A DNA stretch of 13,710 nt, taken from positions 1-13,710 of the forward strand of contig JBCDBW010000118.1 of assembly GCA_039182965.1 (NCBI GenBank), read 5' to 3'. The notes beneath the pieces were generated by a model, which had not been told where the DNA came from, made no database searches, and worked only from the letters and a program-made list of their open reading frames with translations. The stretch comes from JBCDBW01 sp039182965. Lineage in GTDB: Bacteria; Verrucomicrobiota; Verrucomicrobiia; Verrucomicrobiales; DEV007. Shown here in pieces: positions 1 through 7,405 of this stretch; the first letter of the stretch is position 1, and every line of letters starts with the position of its first letter. The translations under genes and the position numbers were made by a program.

Positions 1-3000
1 CCGACTTCCAAACGACGAACTCCAAAATCGAAATCATACAGGGCGGACAATACGACGTAGTGCGCACTCTCGTCGGGCAATATATCGTTCAGGCGAATCC
101 AGGCTGAAGTAATATAGCTGCCGTCACGAATGCGTTCTTCTAAACGACTCGATGTTTCACGATCTCTCAGGTGAGGATTATCGGCAAATACCCAAGCCTT
201 GTTGGCATCGAGGCTGTAATTGCTGAACGGAGCAATGCCTTCGCTGGACCAGCCTGCCGGATCAGTCATTTCCGCATCCGCGGAAAATCCATTCATGCCG
301 TGATTCTCAACGACTATGCCCGATCCATTTTCAAGTTTGTAGTGGATACCCTGGTCTTCGTGGTCCGGGAATGGCGCGGGTTTTGACCCGAGAATCATAG
401 CCGGATCGCCCGTAAAATCATAGGAAAGATAAGGTCCCACCAGTCCATTTGCACTTTCATAGGCATTGAGCTCGTCGATAATAAACTCAAAGAAATACTT
501 AGCTTCTTCGTACCGGTCGTCCCAGGTCACAATGTCATTCTCACCTCTAAGCAAGAGCGCTTTGAAACCAGGAAGAAATTTACTTATCTCCTCTGGTGTC
601 GCCCTCCAAAGATCGTTATATTCATGCCAACGAGCCACCTTATTAAAGAAAGTCTGCTGTCCGGACAACCCCTGGAGCCTTGGGTTACTGAATCGACTGA
701 AGACGCTGTTAATGTCATCAGCAATCGTGCCCAGCTCTTCCACAGTGAAAGTTTCGGTAAGGATATCCATGGTCTGCGCCTCATAGGAATGACCGCCGGC
801 GCCCTGATATCCCTGATCTCGAGGATAAACACCCCCTGAGACATCATCGCCCAGGATATCCAGAATTTGTTGAAACTCAGCATCGCTGAGGTGGCCGCGA
901 ACGCTATTAATATCGTCCTGAACACCCGAAACGATTGCGCCACGCGCAGTGTTACTGGTCTCCATAACATAACAATCAAGAAGCGCCATAATGTGCGGCG
1001 CCAGATCCGCGCCAGAGAGTCGGCTTAACGCCCGGTAAGCGCCGATCCGCACATACCAAACGTATTCATATTGCAGGAGCGGAAGTAAGGCGTCGACATT
1101 ATCGCGGACGATGTCTGTCGGCACTTTAGTCATCGCCCAAGTGGCGGCGTCCAGCTCCCAGTGATCGGAGTCAGGGTTGCGAAGAATATCGAGAACGTAA
1201 GGCGCCATTCGGCGATAATCGTCTGAGTCGTAGTTAAAATCTTCATAAGCCGAGGTGTGAAAAGGCTCCAGTCCGGTGATGCCTTTAAGGCCCGCGGTAC
1301 GGACGCGGGCATCATCGCTTTCCATGGCCTCGATGACGATATCCACCGCTGGATCGGTCAGGTCGTTGTCGGGATCACCGTCGGAATTAACGGGATCAAG
1401 GTTAGCGCCATTGGCACGGTGACCAATGGCCATCGACGCATGATAGCGAACCTTAGGATGCCAATGCCGCATGTTTTTGCGTATATCGGCAAGGCTGCCG
1501 TTGACAATCCAATCCGCCATCCTGTCTCCGTAGTCGGCGTCAGTATAGCCTTCCGCATGAGTAATGAGAAAATACTCATGATGCTTGGGAATGACTTCTG
1601 GAACGTGGCGGATAACGCTGTGGGCCGTGGGAGGCGCGCCGGTCATGCGCAGTTGGTTGCGGGCTGCAGTATAGTTTAGCCCTACCATGGCGCCCCAGTT
1701 ATCACTGCTGTAACGGGTCGAATCAAAGGCGGGAAGAAGGGTGAAAGTTCCGTCGTAGTCACGGCAGAGTTCGAAATACCAGCGCATGGTGTCCATCATG
1801 TAGCGATAGGAATCGTCATCTTCGTTCAGACCACTAGTGATGGAGCGCCAGAGGACATTCCCGAAGTTTCCGGAGTGTCCCCCTTCGAAGCCGTCGGCAT
1901 TATAGCCATCCATGGCGCCGATCATTTTGGCGGCCGAAGCGTAAGGCTCATTCAGCATGGAAAGACCGGCGCCAATCAACGAGAGCTTACCGTTAACGGC
2001 GCCTCCTTCATTATAGCGGTGATCACCGTAAATCGGGGCGCCAACCCCTGCCGATTGATAGTAATAACGGAGTGACTTCTCAAAATCTGCGTCGGTCATA
2101 TCGACGCCACATTCACGCGCGAGAGCAACCCCCACGAACACCTGGCCACCCACCGCGTTCACCAAGCCGCTGCCAACATAGTCCGCTTGGACATATCCAG
2201 TTTCTCCGACGCTCCAACCATGCCCCCAGCCACCAACCGATTCAGTCGCGAAGGCCTGGTTGACTCTGTTTTGCAAATTCGGGAGGACTCTGGCATCCCC
2301 GGTTCGGATATAATACTCGGCTAGGGCAATGGTGTTGAGCGAGGCATACCAATTGTTTGATCTGGCATTGTTGAGACCAGTTTTTACTTCTTGTACCTCC
2401 AAACTATCCATTAAAGTCCGAGCCGCATCGAGGTGCTCCTCTTCTCCGGTTGAGAGGAGGAAGAGTAAAATGAAGGACGTCATGTGGCCGCCCGATTTAA
2501 AGGTCAGCCAGTCGTTAATCATCGCTACATATTTATCCGCAGTCTGCTGAATGATGAGATCGGACTTTGGGCAGCTCTTTGGCCAGGTGGCGCTGTAGGC
2601 GGTGTTCGTAATTCGTAGCTGGAGCGTGACATCAATGCGACTGCCACCCCGCTCAAGATCGAAGGTGATTTGACCATCGCCTGACTCCGATTCCGTAATC
2701 GCATTCCCAAGGTAAACCCTCGGATCCCAATGCCTCCCACTGCCCAAGTTGGTGAAATAGCTGTTCGAAAGGGAATTGCCGTTTACTCCATAAATGCGAT
2801 CACCTACTTCAATTAATCCTCCGGCGGGACCACCCGAATGCACCTCGGTCACAGTGACTGAGTTATTACTGGTATCTTCGGCTTTAAGCCCCGTCGGCCC
2901 GACCTGATAAGGATGATTGCTAACCGAATAGGCTGGTAGCGTCACGCTAACAAACAACGAAAGTGTGGCAAAGAACTTCAATACCCACGGAGAATAGCGG

Positions 3001-3041
3001 TTGCTCTCCAATTCCAGGATGCACGAGGGTTTTGCTTCCAT
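1..3041 (-). CDS. Secreted PDZ-domain protein, DUF6288-like (C-terminus beyond window)
   Basis: A single frame stays open from the ATG at 3041 to the window edge (1013 codons, no stop), so the gene continues off the left end. Residues 18-39 form a signal peptide, with likely cleavage after LPAYS. Residues 44-95 look like a PDZ domain (YQVGPTGLKAE, then GGPAGGLIEVGDRIYGVNG). Residues about 160-480 are helical and rich in Gly/Trp motifs such as GGWGHGWSVGETGYVQADYV, typical of DUF6288 and resembling an alpha/alpha toroid. Residues about 520-700 resemble HEAT repeats. From about 860 there is a beta-rich, LamG/jelly-roll-like region that is cut by the window. The start is chosen because GGGAGAGG lies 8 bases upstream; an in-frame ATG at 3059 is the alternative. 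The DUF6288 name is from recall of family motifs. The function is unknown; a large exported scaffold or carbohydrate-binding role is only inference. Confidence 0.8.
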   Translation of the reverse strand, partial: MEAKPSCILELESNRYSPWVLKFFATLSLFVSVTLPAYSVSNHPYQVGPTGLKAEDTSNNSVTVTEVHSGGPAGGLIEVGDRIYGVNGNSLSNSYFTNLGSGRHWDPRVYLGNAITESESGDGQITFDLERGGSRIDVTLQLRITNTAYSATWPKSCPKSDLIIQQTADKYVAMINDWLTFKSGGHMTSFILLFLLSTGEEEHLDAARTLMDSLEVQEVKTGLNNARSNNWYASLNTIALAEYYIRTGDARVLPNLQNRVNQAFATESVGGWGHGWSVGETGYVQADYVGSGLVNAVGGQVFVGVALARECGVDMTDADFEKSLRYYYQSAGVGAPIYGDHRYNEGGAVNGKLSLIGAGLSMLNEPYASAAKMIGAMDGYNADGFEGGHSGNFGNVLWRSITSGLNEDDDSYRYMMDTMRWYFELCRDYDGTFTLLPAFDSTRYSSDNWGAMVGLNYTAARNQLRMTGAPPTAHSVIRHVPEVIPKHHEYFLITHAEGYTDADYGDRMADWIVNGSLADIRKNMRHWHPKVRYHASMAIGHRANGANLDPVNSDGDPDNDLTDPAVDIVIEAMESDDARVRTAGLKGITGLEPFHTSAYEDFNYDSDDYRRMAPYVLDILRNPDSDHWELDAATWAMTKVPTDIVRDNVDALLPLLQYEYVWYVRIGAYRALSRLSGADLAPHIMALLDCYVMETSNTARGAIVSGVQDDINSVRGHLSDAEFQQILDILGDDVSGGVYPRDQGYQGAGGHSYEAQTMDILTETFTVEELGTIADDINSVFSRFSNPRLQGLSGQQTFFNKVARWHEYNDLWRATPEEISKFLPGFKALLLRGENDIVTWDDRYEEAKYFFEFIIDELNAYESANGLVGPYLSYDFTGDPAMILGSKPAPFPDHEDQGIHYKLENGSGIVVENHGMNGFSADAEMTDPAGWSSEGIAPFSNYSLDANKAWVFADNPHLRDRETSSRLEERIRDGSYITSAWIRLNDILPDESAHYVVLSALYDFDFGVRRLEV

Positions 3042-3049
3042 ACTGAAGA

Positions 3050-3057
3050 CCTCTCCC
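3050..3057 (-). promoter_or_regulatory. Shine-Dalgarno for the DUF6288-like gene
   Basis: The minus strand reads GGGAGAGG, 8 bases before the ATG at 3041. It decides between that ATG and the in-frame ATG at 3059, which has no comparable purine tract. It is the only convincing Shine-Dalgarno sequence in the window. Confidence 0.6.
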
Positions 3058-3115
3058 ATCGATCCAGTGTTGCCAAGCGACCAAAAGCCAACGTCTACTT
3101 TACAGCCGGAAATAA

Positions 3116-3140
3116 CACTCGACCCTGCGAGATTCGAGTG
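3116..3140 (-). repeat. Hairpin in the leader (7-bp arms)
   Basis: The arms CACTCGA and TCGAGTG are perfectly complementary around an 11-base loop. The hairpin sits about 75 bases upstream of the start codon of the DUF6288-like gene, inside its probable mRNA leader. It has no T-run after it on either strand, so it is not an intrinsic terminator. Confidence 0.45.
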
Positions 3141-3237
3141 GTTGTAACAGGGCAAACCGAAAAGTTCAAAGCTGTCGGCTGACTTGGCAGGAAACAAACA
3201 GACCTGTATTTCACGGAGAGAAAAGATACCATCCCCT

Positions 3238-3266
3238 AAAATATCTCATTATTATTGAAATTACAA
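3238..3266 (-). promoter_or_regulatory. Candidate sigma70-type promoter for the DUF6288-like gene
   Basis: On the minus strand TTGTAA (3266-3261) is followed after exactly 17 bases by TATTTT (3243-3238). It sits in the most AT-rich stretch of this gap and points at the gene starting at 3041. The match to consensus is partial, and AT-rich DNA gives such matches by chance. Confidence 0.3.
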
Positions 3267-3273
3267 TAATAAT
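3248..3273. promoter_or_regulatory. Perfect 10-bp inverted repeat, possible operator
   Basis: The arms ATTATTATTG and CAATAATAAT are exact reverse complements around the 6-base loop AAATTA. The repeat overlaps the candidate -35 box and spacer of the minus-strand promoter, as a repressor or activator site would. It also lies about 90 bases downstream of the YdjY-domain gene stop, so an AT-rich 3'-end hairpin for that gene is an alternative; no T-run of terminator type follows it. Confidence 0.4.
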
Positions 3274-3363
3274 AGAGCTCTCATTCGTAAGAACAGCAGC
3301 CACCAGCTCTCGACCGAACAAAGATCCGGCCCTCGAACCGTCTCCCTCGAGGCTGTCTCCACC

Positions 3364-4146
3364 CTATCTCTCGCCGCCACCATCTCTGGCTTCCTCCACT
3401 CCACTCTCGCCCCCCTCCTCGTTTTCAACCAGTAACTTCTGCGGACGCAAGCGCAATATCACATCCTCCCCAATCTCGGGTAAGCCCTCCCCTCGAACTT
3501 TCCAAAGCAGATCCTCATTGGCATGACTGAAGGATTCCGACCGCCCCAATACCTCATCACCAAAATTAGAAATACTAATAAAATTGCCAGATTGGTCCGC
3601 CAAATACACTCCTGTCTGCCCCTCAACCACATGAATTCCTGATCCCGTAAACAAAAAGGTCGAAGACGGAAATGCCTTGCTAGAACTGTTCTGGAGGAAT
3701 TGCTCGATAGGGGTCTCTATCGCTTCCCCAGATGCGTCCGTATAGACAAGAGAGACATCAATCGGGTGCCCGCGAGCCGGTATATCTCTCCAACGGGTCT
3801 TCTCTTCATCAATCGGGACCATACGCGCCGGGCCTCCAGGTTTTACCCCAAGGAGGACCAACATCAAATGAACATGCTTGGGCAATGCTTTGATGGCCAC
3901 CACCGACTCGTGCTCCTTCGTCCCGACAGTACAGGCAACCAGTTCAAGCATCCCCTCGTGCAGACAAACAGTTGCATCGATGTCAATGACCCGCGCCTCC
4001 GCATCCATCCTCAAATGAGGTAACGATGGCACCTCCAAAACCGCGCCACTCTCAGAGTCCTCTTTCTCCGACGAATCCGCAAAGACTCCACCCGCGAAGA
4101 AAAAACTCAGCAAAACACAACAATACCGAATCGCCATACGACTCAT
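3364..4146 (-). CDS. Exported YdjY-domain protein
   Basis: This 260-residue protein has a signal peptide (residues 1-23, hydrophobic CCVLLSFFFAGGVFA). The YdjY-domain signature follows: VIDIDATVCLHEGMLELVAC, then GTKEHESVV, HLMLVLLGVKPGGPA, then FLFTGSGIHV, YLADQSGNFISISNFGDEVL and HANEDLLWK. These motifs match proteins annotated 'YdjY domain-containing' in Planctomycetes and Verrucomicrobia; their function is unknown. The C-terminal 20 residues are an acidic, Gly-rich tail after the conserved domain. The ATG at 4146 lacks a clear Shine-Dalgarno; the ATG at 4137 (MAIRYCC) would serve equally and gives a shorter signal n-region. It is divergent from the MoxR operon and followed after 322 bases by the DUF6288-like gene on the same strand, which probably has its own promoter. 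Confidence 0.85.
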   Translation of the reverse strand: MSRMAIRYCCVLLSFFFAGGVFADSSEKEDSESGAVLEVPSLPHLRMDAEARVIDIDATVCLHEGMLELVACTVGTKEHESVVAIKALPKHVHLMLVLLGVKPGGPARMVPIDEEKTRWRDIPARGHPIDVSLVYTDASGEAIETPIEQFLQNSSSKAFPSSTFLFTGSGIHVVEGQTGVYLADQSGNFISISNFGDEVLGRSESFSHANEDLLWKVRGEGLPEIGEDVILRLRPQKLLVENEEGGESGVEEARDGGGER

Positions 4147-4524
4147 GGAGCATGCTGATTGCGTCGAAGCATTGCAATAGCAAATGACCTTCTGGCTCGC
4201 GAACGAAGGCTCATATCTGTCGACCGTGTCGCCCGTTCACGCCCCACTTATAACCAGCCACATTGTAGCAGTGCCTCGCACAATCCCAAAAGACTCTCCA
4301 GACGTCTTCGCTTTACTCCCCCAAAACCTCCGACTACGATCGACCTCCGCTTCGCTTTTGCAAAGACTCTTGTCTTCTCTCTCTACCCTCGTTCCTAGTC
4401 GCAAAGATCACTCCGATGTAATTCTATGACGATTGTTAGCCCACTCTCAGAGAAAACGCCAAAGGGAATATCTCACCTTGTGCGAGACGCAGCATTTCCC
4501 TCCCTTCTTGAATTCCCCCGATAG
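4147..4524. other. Divergent intergenic region between the YdjY gene and the MoxR operon
   Basis: These 378 bases separate genes pointing away from each other and must hold the operon promoter and the YdjY-gene promoter. Open frames on the + strand here (4159-4398, 4184-4429) have no recognisable domain, signal peptide or ribosome site, and I judge them chance. The last 40 bases before the moxR ATG are pyrimidine-rich. I could not identify a convincing + strand -35/-10 pair. Confidence 0.5.
4262..4289 (-). promoter_or_regulatory. Candidate promoter for the YdjY-domain gene
   Basis: On the minus strand TTGGGA (4289-4284) is followed after 16 bases by TACAAT (4267-4262), a five-of-six match to the -10 consensus. 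It would give a leader of about 110 bases. No transcript data are available and the -35 match is weak. Confidence 0.28.
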
Positions 4525-5511
4525 ATGACGACCGAACCATCCCAAAATATGCCTTCCCCCCACGACCAAATCATCACCGTCCGCGATGCCATGACCCAGG
4601 CCGTCATCGGACAGGAAACAGTCATCGAACGCCTCCTCATCGCTCTGCTCGCAAACGGCCATGTCCTCATGGAAGGCCTGCCCGGTACCGCCAAAACCCG
4701 TTCCATCAAAACGCTATCCAAACTCATCGAAAGCAATTTCTCCCGCATCCAATTCACACCGGACCTCCTCCCCTCTGATGTCACCGGTTCCGAGATTTAT
4801 CGCGAACAAACCGGCAACTTCGAATTTCAATCCGGCCCCCTTTTCGGAAATCTCATCCTCGCCGACGAAATCAATCGCGCCCCCGCAAAAGTCCAGGCCG
4901 CGCTCCTCGAAGCCATGGAAGAACGCCAGGTCACTGTCGCCGGTACCACCCACAAACTCCCTAACCTCTTCCTCGTCCTCGCCACACAAAACCCGATCGA
5001 ACAAGAAGGCACCTACCCCCTCCCCGAGGCCCAGATGGACCGCTTTCTTGTCTATGTCCCAGTCCCTTATCCGCCCGCCGACAACGAAAAAGCCATCCTC
5101 CAGCTCGTCCGCTCCGAGAACGCCGGTAACACATCCGAACCCCCTCCCCCCGCCACCCAGGACGCCATCTTCGAGGCCCGAAAAGAAGTCCACGCCATTC
5201 ACGTCGCCGAACCCGTCGAGAAATACCTCGTCGATCTCGTCGTCGCCACCCGCGAACCCGACAAATTTGGCGGCGACCTCGCCCGCTGGATCGACGTCGG
5301 GGCCAGCCCTCGCGGCACGATCGCCCTCGACGCTGCCGCCCGCGCTCTCGCGTGGCTCCGCGGAAACGACTTCGTCGCCCCGGAAGATATTCAAGCCGTT
5401 GCCCCCGCCTGCCTCGCCCACCGCATCCATCTCTCCTACGAAGCCGAAGCCGAGGGCATCACCCGTGATTCCGCTATCCAAAAACTCCTCGAACAAGTCG
5501 CCGTCGCGTGA
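4525..5511 (+). CDS. moxR: MoxR-family AAA+ ATPase
   Basis: This cytoplasmic AAA+ ATPase of 328 residues has the usual length for MoxR. The Walker A motif is GLPGTAKT at 51-58 and Walker B is LILADE at 110-115. The MoxR signature INRAPAKVQAALLEAMEERQ follows, then sensor 1 (ATQNP, Asn156), the GTYPLPEAQMDRF segment with the candidate arginine finger Arg173, and a sensor-2-like GASPRG in the C-terminal helical domain. MoxR proteins act as chaperone-like ATPases on vWA partner proteins, which are encoded downstream here. The ATG at 4525 has no Shine-Dalgarno; it directly follows a pyrimidine-rich tract. The stop overlaps the next start (GTGA), suggesting translational coupling. It is the first gene of an eight-gene operon. 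Confidence 0.95.
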   Translation: MTTEPSQNMPSPHDQIITVRDAMTQAVIGQETVIERLLIALLANGHVLMEGLPGTAKTRSIKTLSKLIESNFSRIQFTPDLLPSDVTGSEIYREQTGNFEFQSGPLFGNLILADEINRAPAKVQAALLEAMEERQVTVAGTTHKLPNLFLVLATQNPIEQEGTYPLPEAQMDRFLVYVPVPYPPADNEKAILQLVRSENAGNTSEPPPPATQDAIFEARKEVHAIHVAEPVEKYLVDLVVATREPDKFGGDLARWIDVGASPRGTIALDAAARALAWLRGNDFVAPEDIQAVAPACLAHRIHLSYEAEAEGITRDSAIQKLLEQVAVA

Positions 5512-5996
5512 TTGCCACTATCCTTCGCTACCTTGCCCCTCACCGCTCCCCTTCACAACCAGTGCACCCCAAATTCCCCATTGCCGACAAACGCAGCCAC
5601 GAAGTGATCGGAGCCGCCATCGAGGTCCACAAACTCAAAGGCCCAGGACTCATCGAATCCATTTACGAAAAGTGTCTCATGCATGAACTCACTCTCCGCA
5701 ACATTCCCGCTTCAAATCAAATGGATGTCCCAATCGACTACAAAGGATTCGTCTTCACAGAATCATTGACCCTGGATGTAATTGTCGACAACAGCCTGAT
5801 CCTCGAACTCAAGGCAGTCGAGAAAGTGCTCCCCATTCACAAAGCCCAACTCCTCAGCTACATGAAACTCTTGGATATACCCTTGGGCCTAATCATCAAC
5901 TTCAACGTCGTTCGCTTGGTCGACGGCATCCGCCGCCTAATCCTCCCAGGCGCCAACGAAGACCTCGACAATTCCGACGTCTCTTTGCAGCAATGA
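5508..5996 (+). CDS. GxxExxY-family protein (PD-(D/E)XK-like fold)
   Basis: The protein has 162 residues. The family signature G47-LI-E50-SI-Y53 is in GPGLIESIYEKCL; the preceding HEVIGAAIEVHK and the following LTLDVIVDNSLILELKAVE and HKAQLLSYMK are also family-typical. D90 and E100-x-K102 fit a PD-(D/E)XK nuclease-like core with a Q114-xx-Y motif. The function is unknown; nuclease activity is only inferred from the fold. The GTG start at 5508 overlaps the moxR stop (GTGA). An in-frame GTG at 5562 would give a protein nearer the usual length of about 120-140 residues and drop a Pro/Ser-rich leader. The stop overlaps the next ATG (ATGA). Codon choice is more A/T-rich at third positions than in the neighbours. 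It is not a normal member of MoxR-Bat operons, so insertion is likely. Confidence 0.88.
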   Translation: MIATILRYLAPHRSPSQPVHPKFPIADKRSHEVIGAAIEVHKLKGPGLIESIYEKCLMHELTLRNIPASNQMDVPIDYKGFVFTESLTLDVIVDNSLILELKAVEKVLPIHKAQLLSYMKLLDIPLGLIINFNVVRLVDGIRRLILPGANEDLDNSDVSLQQ

Positions 5997-6955
5997 AAAA
6001 GAGTTCTAAATCTTCGCTTTCTTCGTTTCCTTCTGTAAAAGATCTCCAACCCAACCCGTATGTCACCCTCGACGCGCTCGTCCGCCTCCAATTCGACGCC
6101 CACAACTTTACCCTCCTTCCCAAGCAACCCGTCCAAAGCCTCCTCTCCGGCAGACACGCTTCCCGTCTCCGCGGCCGCGGCCTCGCTTTCGAAGAACTCC
6201 GGGACTACCGCCCCGGCGATGACATCCGCACCATGGACTGGCGCGCCACCGCGCGCCTCCGGAAAGCCCATGTCCGGGTCTACTCCGAAGAAAGAGAACG
6301 CCCCACCCTCCTCGTCGTCGACCAACGCACCAACATGTTCTTCGGCAGCATCCGCACCACCAAGGCCACCGCCGCCGCCGAACTCGCCGCCCTCGGCGCG
6401 TGGCGCGTCCTCCATTCAGGCGACCGCGTGGGCGCGATCCTCTTCGGCGACCACGAAATCGTCGAAATTCGCCCCCATCGCAGCCGGAAAAATGTTCTGC
6501 GCATCTGCCACGAACTAACCCGCCTGAACCAAGCCTTGCCTTCAGACAAAACACCAACCATCAGCCTCAACGACGCCCTCAGAGCAGCCGCCCGCATCGC
6601 CCACCACGATCACCTCGTGATTCTGGCGACCGACTACAATGGCGACAACGACCAAACCCATCGCATCGTCACCCGCATCGCCGCCCATAACGATGTCCTC
6701 GCGGCCCTGGTCTATGATCCCCTTGGCTTCGAACTCCAAGGAACCCCGGGAATGGAAGCCACCGACGGTCGCAATCGTATTCCAGTCGATACCGCCACCG
6801 CCTTCAAAGAACGATTCCGCAAAGTCTTCGACCAACGCATCGCGCAGCTCAAAACCAATCTCCGGTCCCTCCGCATCCCCATCCTCCCCATTTGCACCGA
6901 GGAATCCGTCGCCCGCCAAGTCCGCACCGCACTCGGCCAACAACTGCGAAGATAG
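5993..6955 (+). CDS. DUF58-domain protein (vWA-like partner of MoxR)
   Basis: The DUF58 hallmarks are clear: LLSGRHASRLRGRGLAFEEL (residues 50-69), then RDYRPGDDIRTMDWRATAR (70-88) and VYSEERERPTLLVVD (96-110). This is the standard second gene of MoxR operons, encoding a cytoplasmic protein thought to work with the ATPase. The 320-residue length is normal. The vWA-like metal site reads DQRTNM (110-115) instead of DxSxS, so metal binding is doubtful. The ATG at 5993 overlaps the stop of the GxxExxY gene. The first 19 residues (Lys/Ser-rich, encoded by AT-rich DNA) are unlike family members, whose similarity starts near NPYVTLDALVRLQ (21-33); these codons probably come from the inserted DNA upstream. 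The gene ends in TAG immediately before the next ATG. Confidence 0.93.
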   Translation: MKKSSKSSLSSFPSVKDLQPNPYVTLDALVRLQFDAHNFTLLPKQPVQSLLSGRHASRLRGRGLAFEELRDYRPGDDIRTMDWRATARLRKAHVRVYSEERERPTLLVVDQRTNMFFGSIRTTKATAAAELAALGAWRVLHSGDRVGAILFGDHEIVEIRPHRSRKNVLRICHELTRLNQALPSDKTPTISLNDALRAAARIAHHDHLVILATDYNGDNDQTHRIVTRIAAHNDVLAALVYDPLGFELQGTPGMEATDGRNRIPVDTATAFKERFRKVFDQRIAQLKTNLRSLRIPILPICTEESVARQVRTALGQQLRR

Positions 6956-7405
6956 ATGGCCCCAGACCCCACCAGCCTCGAGAACCTGCGCGACCTCGTC
7001 ACACCGCCCCCCGCTCCCTGGTGGCCCCCCGCCCCCGGTTGGTTCGCCCTCGGCGCAATCGTTTTCGCAGCTGCGCTCTTCCTCGCCCTCCGCGCCTACC
7101 GCCACTACCGCCAAAATGCCTACCGCCGTCAGGCCCTCCGCGAACTCGAGACCACAGATTCTCCCCAAGAAATCGCCGCCCTCCTCAAACGCACCGCCCT
7201 CGCCGCTTACCCCCGCTCGAAAGTCGCTTCCCTATCCGGCTCCGCTTGGACCGATTGGCTCACCACCACCTCCAATACCCCTCTCCCCGCAGAAGTCGCC
7301 ACTCAACTAACCCACTCCATCTTCTCCAAAGAGAACACAGAAAACGCTCAAACCCTCCGCGCCTACACAAAATCGTGGATCATCCACCACATTCCTAATT
7401 CCTAA
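6956..7405 (+). CDS. DUF4381 membrane protein
   Basis: This 149-residue protein has the DUF4381 opening LRDLVTPPPAPWWPPAPGWF (11-30), leading directly into one transmembrane helix (about 28-46) and then a basic cytoplasmic helical region (RHYRQNAYRRQALRELE). DUF4381 genes sit between DUF58 and vWA genes in many MoxR-Bat operons; the molecular role is unknown, probably a membrane anchor of the complex. The ATG at 6956 follows the DUF58 TAG stop with no gap. The final residues IPNS and the TAA stop lie inside a (TTCCTAA)4 repeat, so the original C-terminus may have been altered by repeat insertion or expansion. Confidence 0.88.
   Translation: MAPDPTSLENLRDLVTPPPAPWWPPAPGWFALGAIVFAAALFLALRAYRHYRQNAYRRQALRELETTDSPQEIAALLKRTALAAYPRSKVASLSGSAWTDWLTTTSNTPLPAEVATQLTHSIFSKENTENAQTLRAYTKSWIIHHIPNS

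Larger units (their letters stand above)
3042..3237 (-). promoter_or_regulatory. Long structured 5' leader of the DUF6288-like gene
   Basis: If transcription starts just downstream of the candidate -10 box at 3238-3243, the leader is about 190 bases. It holds a perfect 7-bp hairpin (CACTCGA / TCGAGTG, 3116-3140, 11-base loop) and a small ACAG/CTGT hairpin near 3200-3209. The gene frame is also open through this region back to a TGA at 3246-3248, but no ATG or GTG occurs in it upstream of 3059, so I treat it as untranslated. It does not match any riboswitch core I could recall. Structured RNA is inference from inverted repeats only. Confidence 0.3.

Noticed and set aside
1257..1679. Open frame of 140 codons on the + strand
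   Set aside because: It is antisense to the continuous 1013-codon DUF6288-like frame and has no domain or ribosome site.
3060..3237. Possible cyclic-di-GMP (GEMM) or other known riboswitch in the leader
   Set aside because: A GGCAAACC fragment occurs on the wrong strand and the rest of the GEMM core is absent; no other riboswitch core that I know fits.
3238..3280. Intrinsic terminator for the YdjY-domain gene at the AT-rich palindrome
   Set aside because: The stem is nearly all A-T and is not followed by a T-run on the minus strand, so it is a poor terminator; an operator is more likely.
4159..4429. Two short + strand open frames in the divergent gap
   Set aside because: They overlap each other, have no domain, no ribosome site and no signal peptide, and lie where promoters are expected.
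4714..5496. Open frame of 260 codons on the minus strand
   Set aside because: It is wholly antisense to moxR and made of Gly/Asp/Val/Glu repeats typical of reverse frames of high-C DNA.
4661..5686. Open frame of 341 codons on the + strand, Ser/Pro-rich
   Set aside because: It overlaps the moxR gene in another frame. The protein is low-complexity Ser/Pro/Lys with no domain, a product of the C-rich codon usage of moxR, which carries every MoxR motif.
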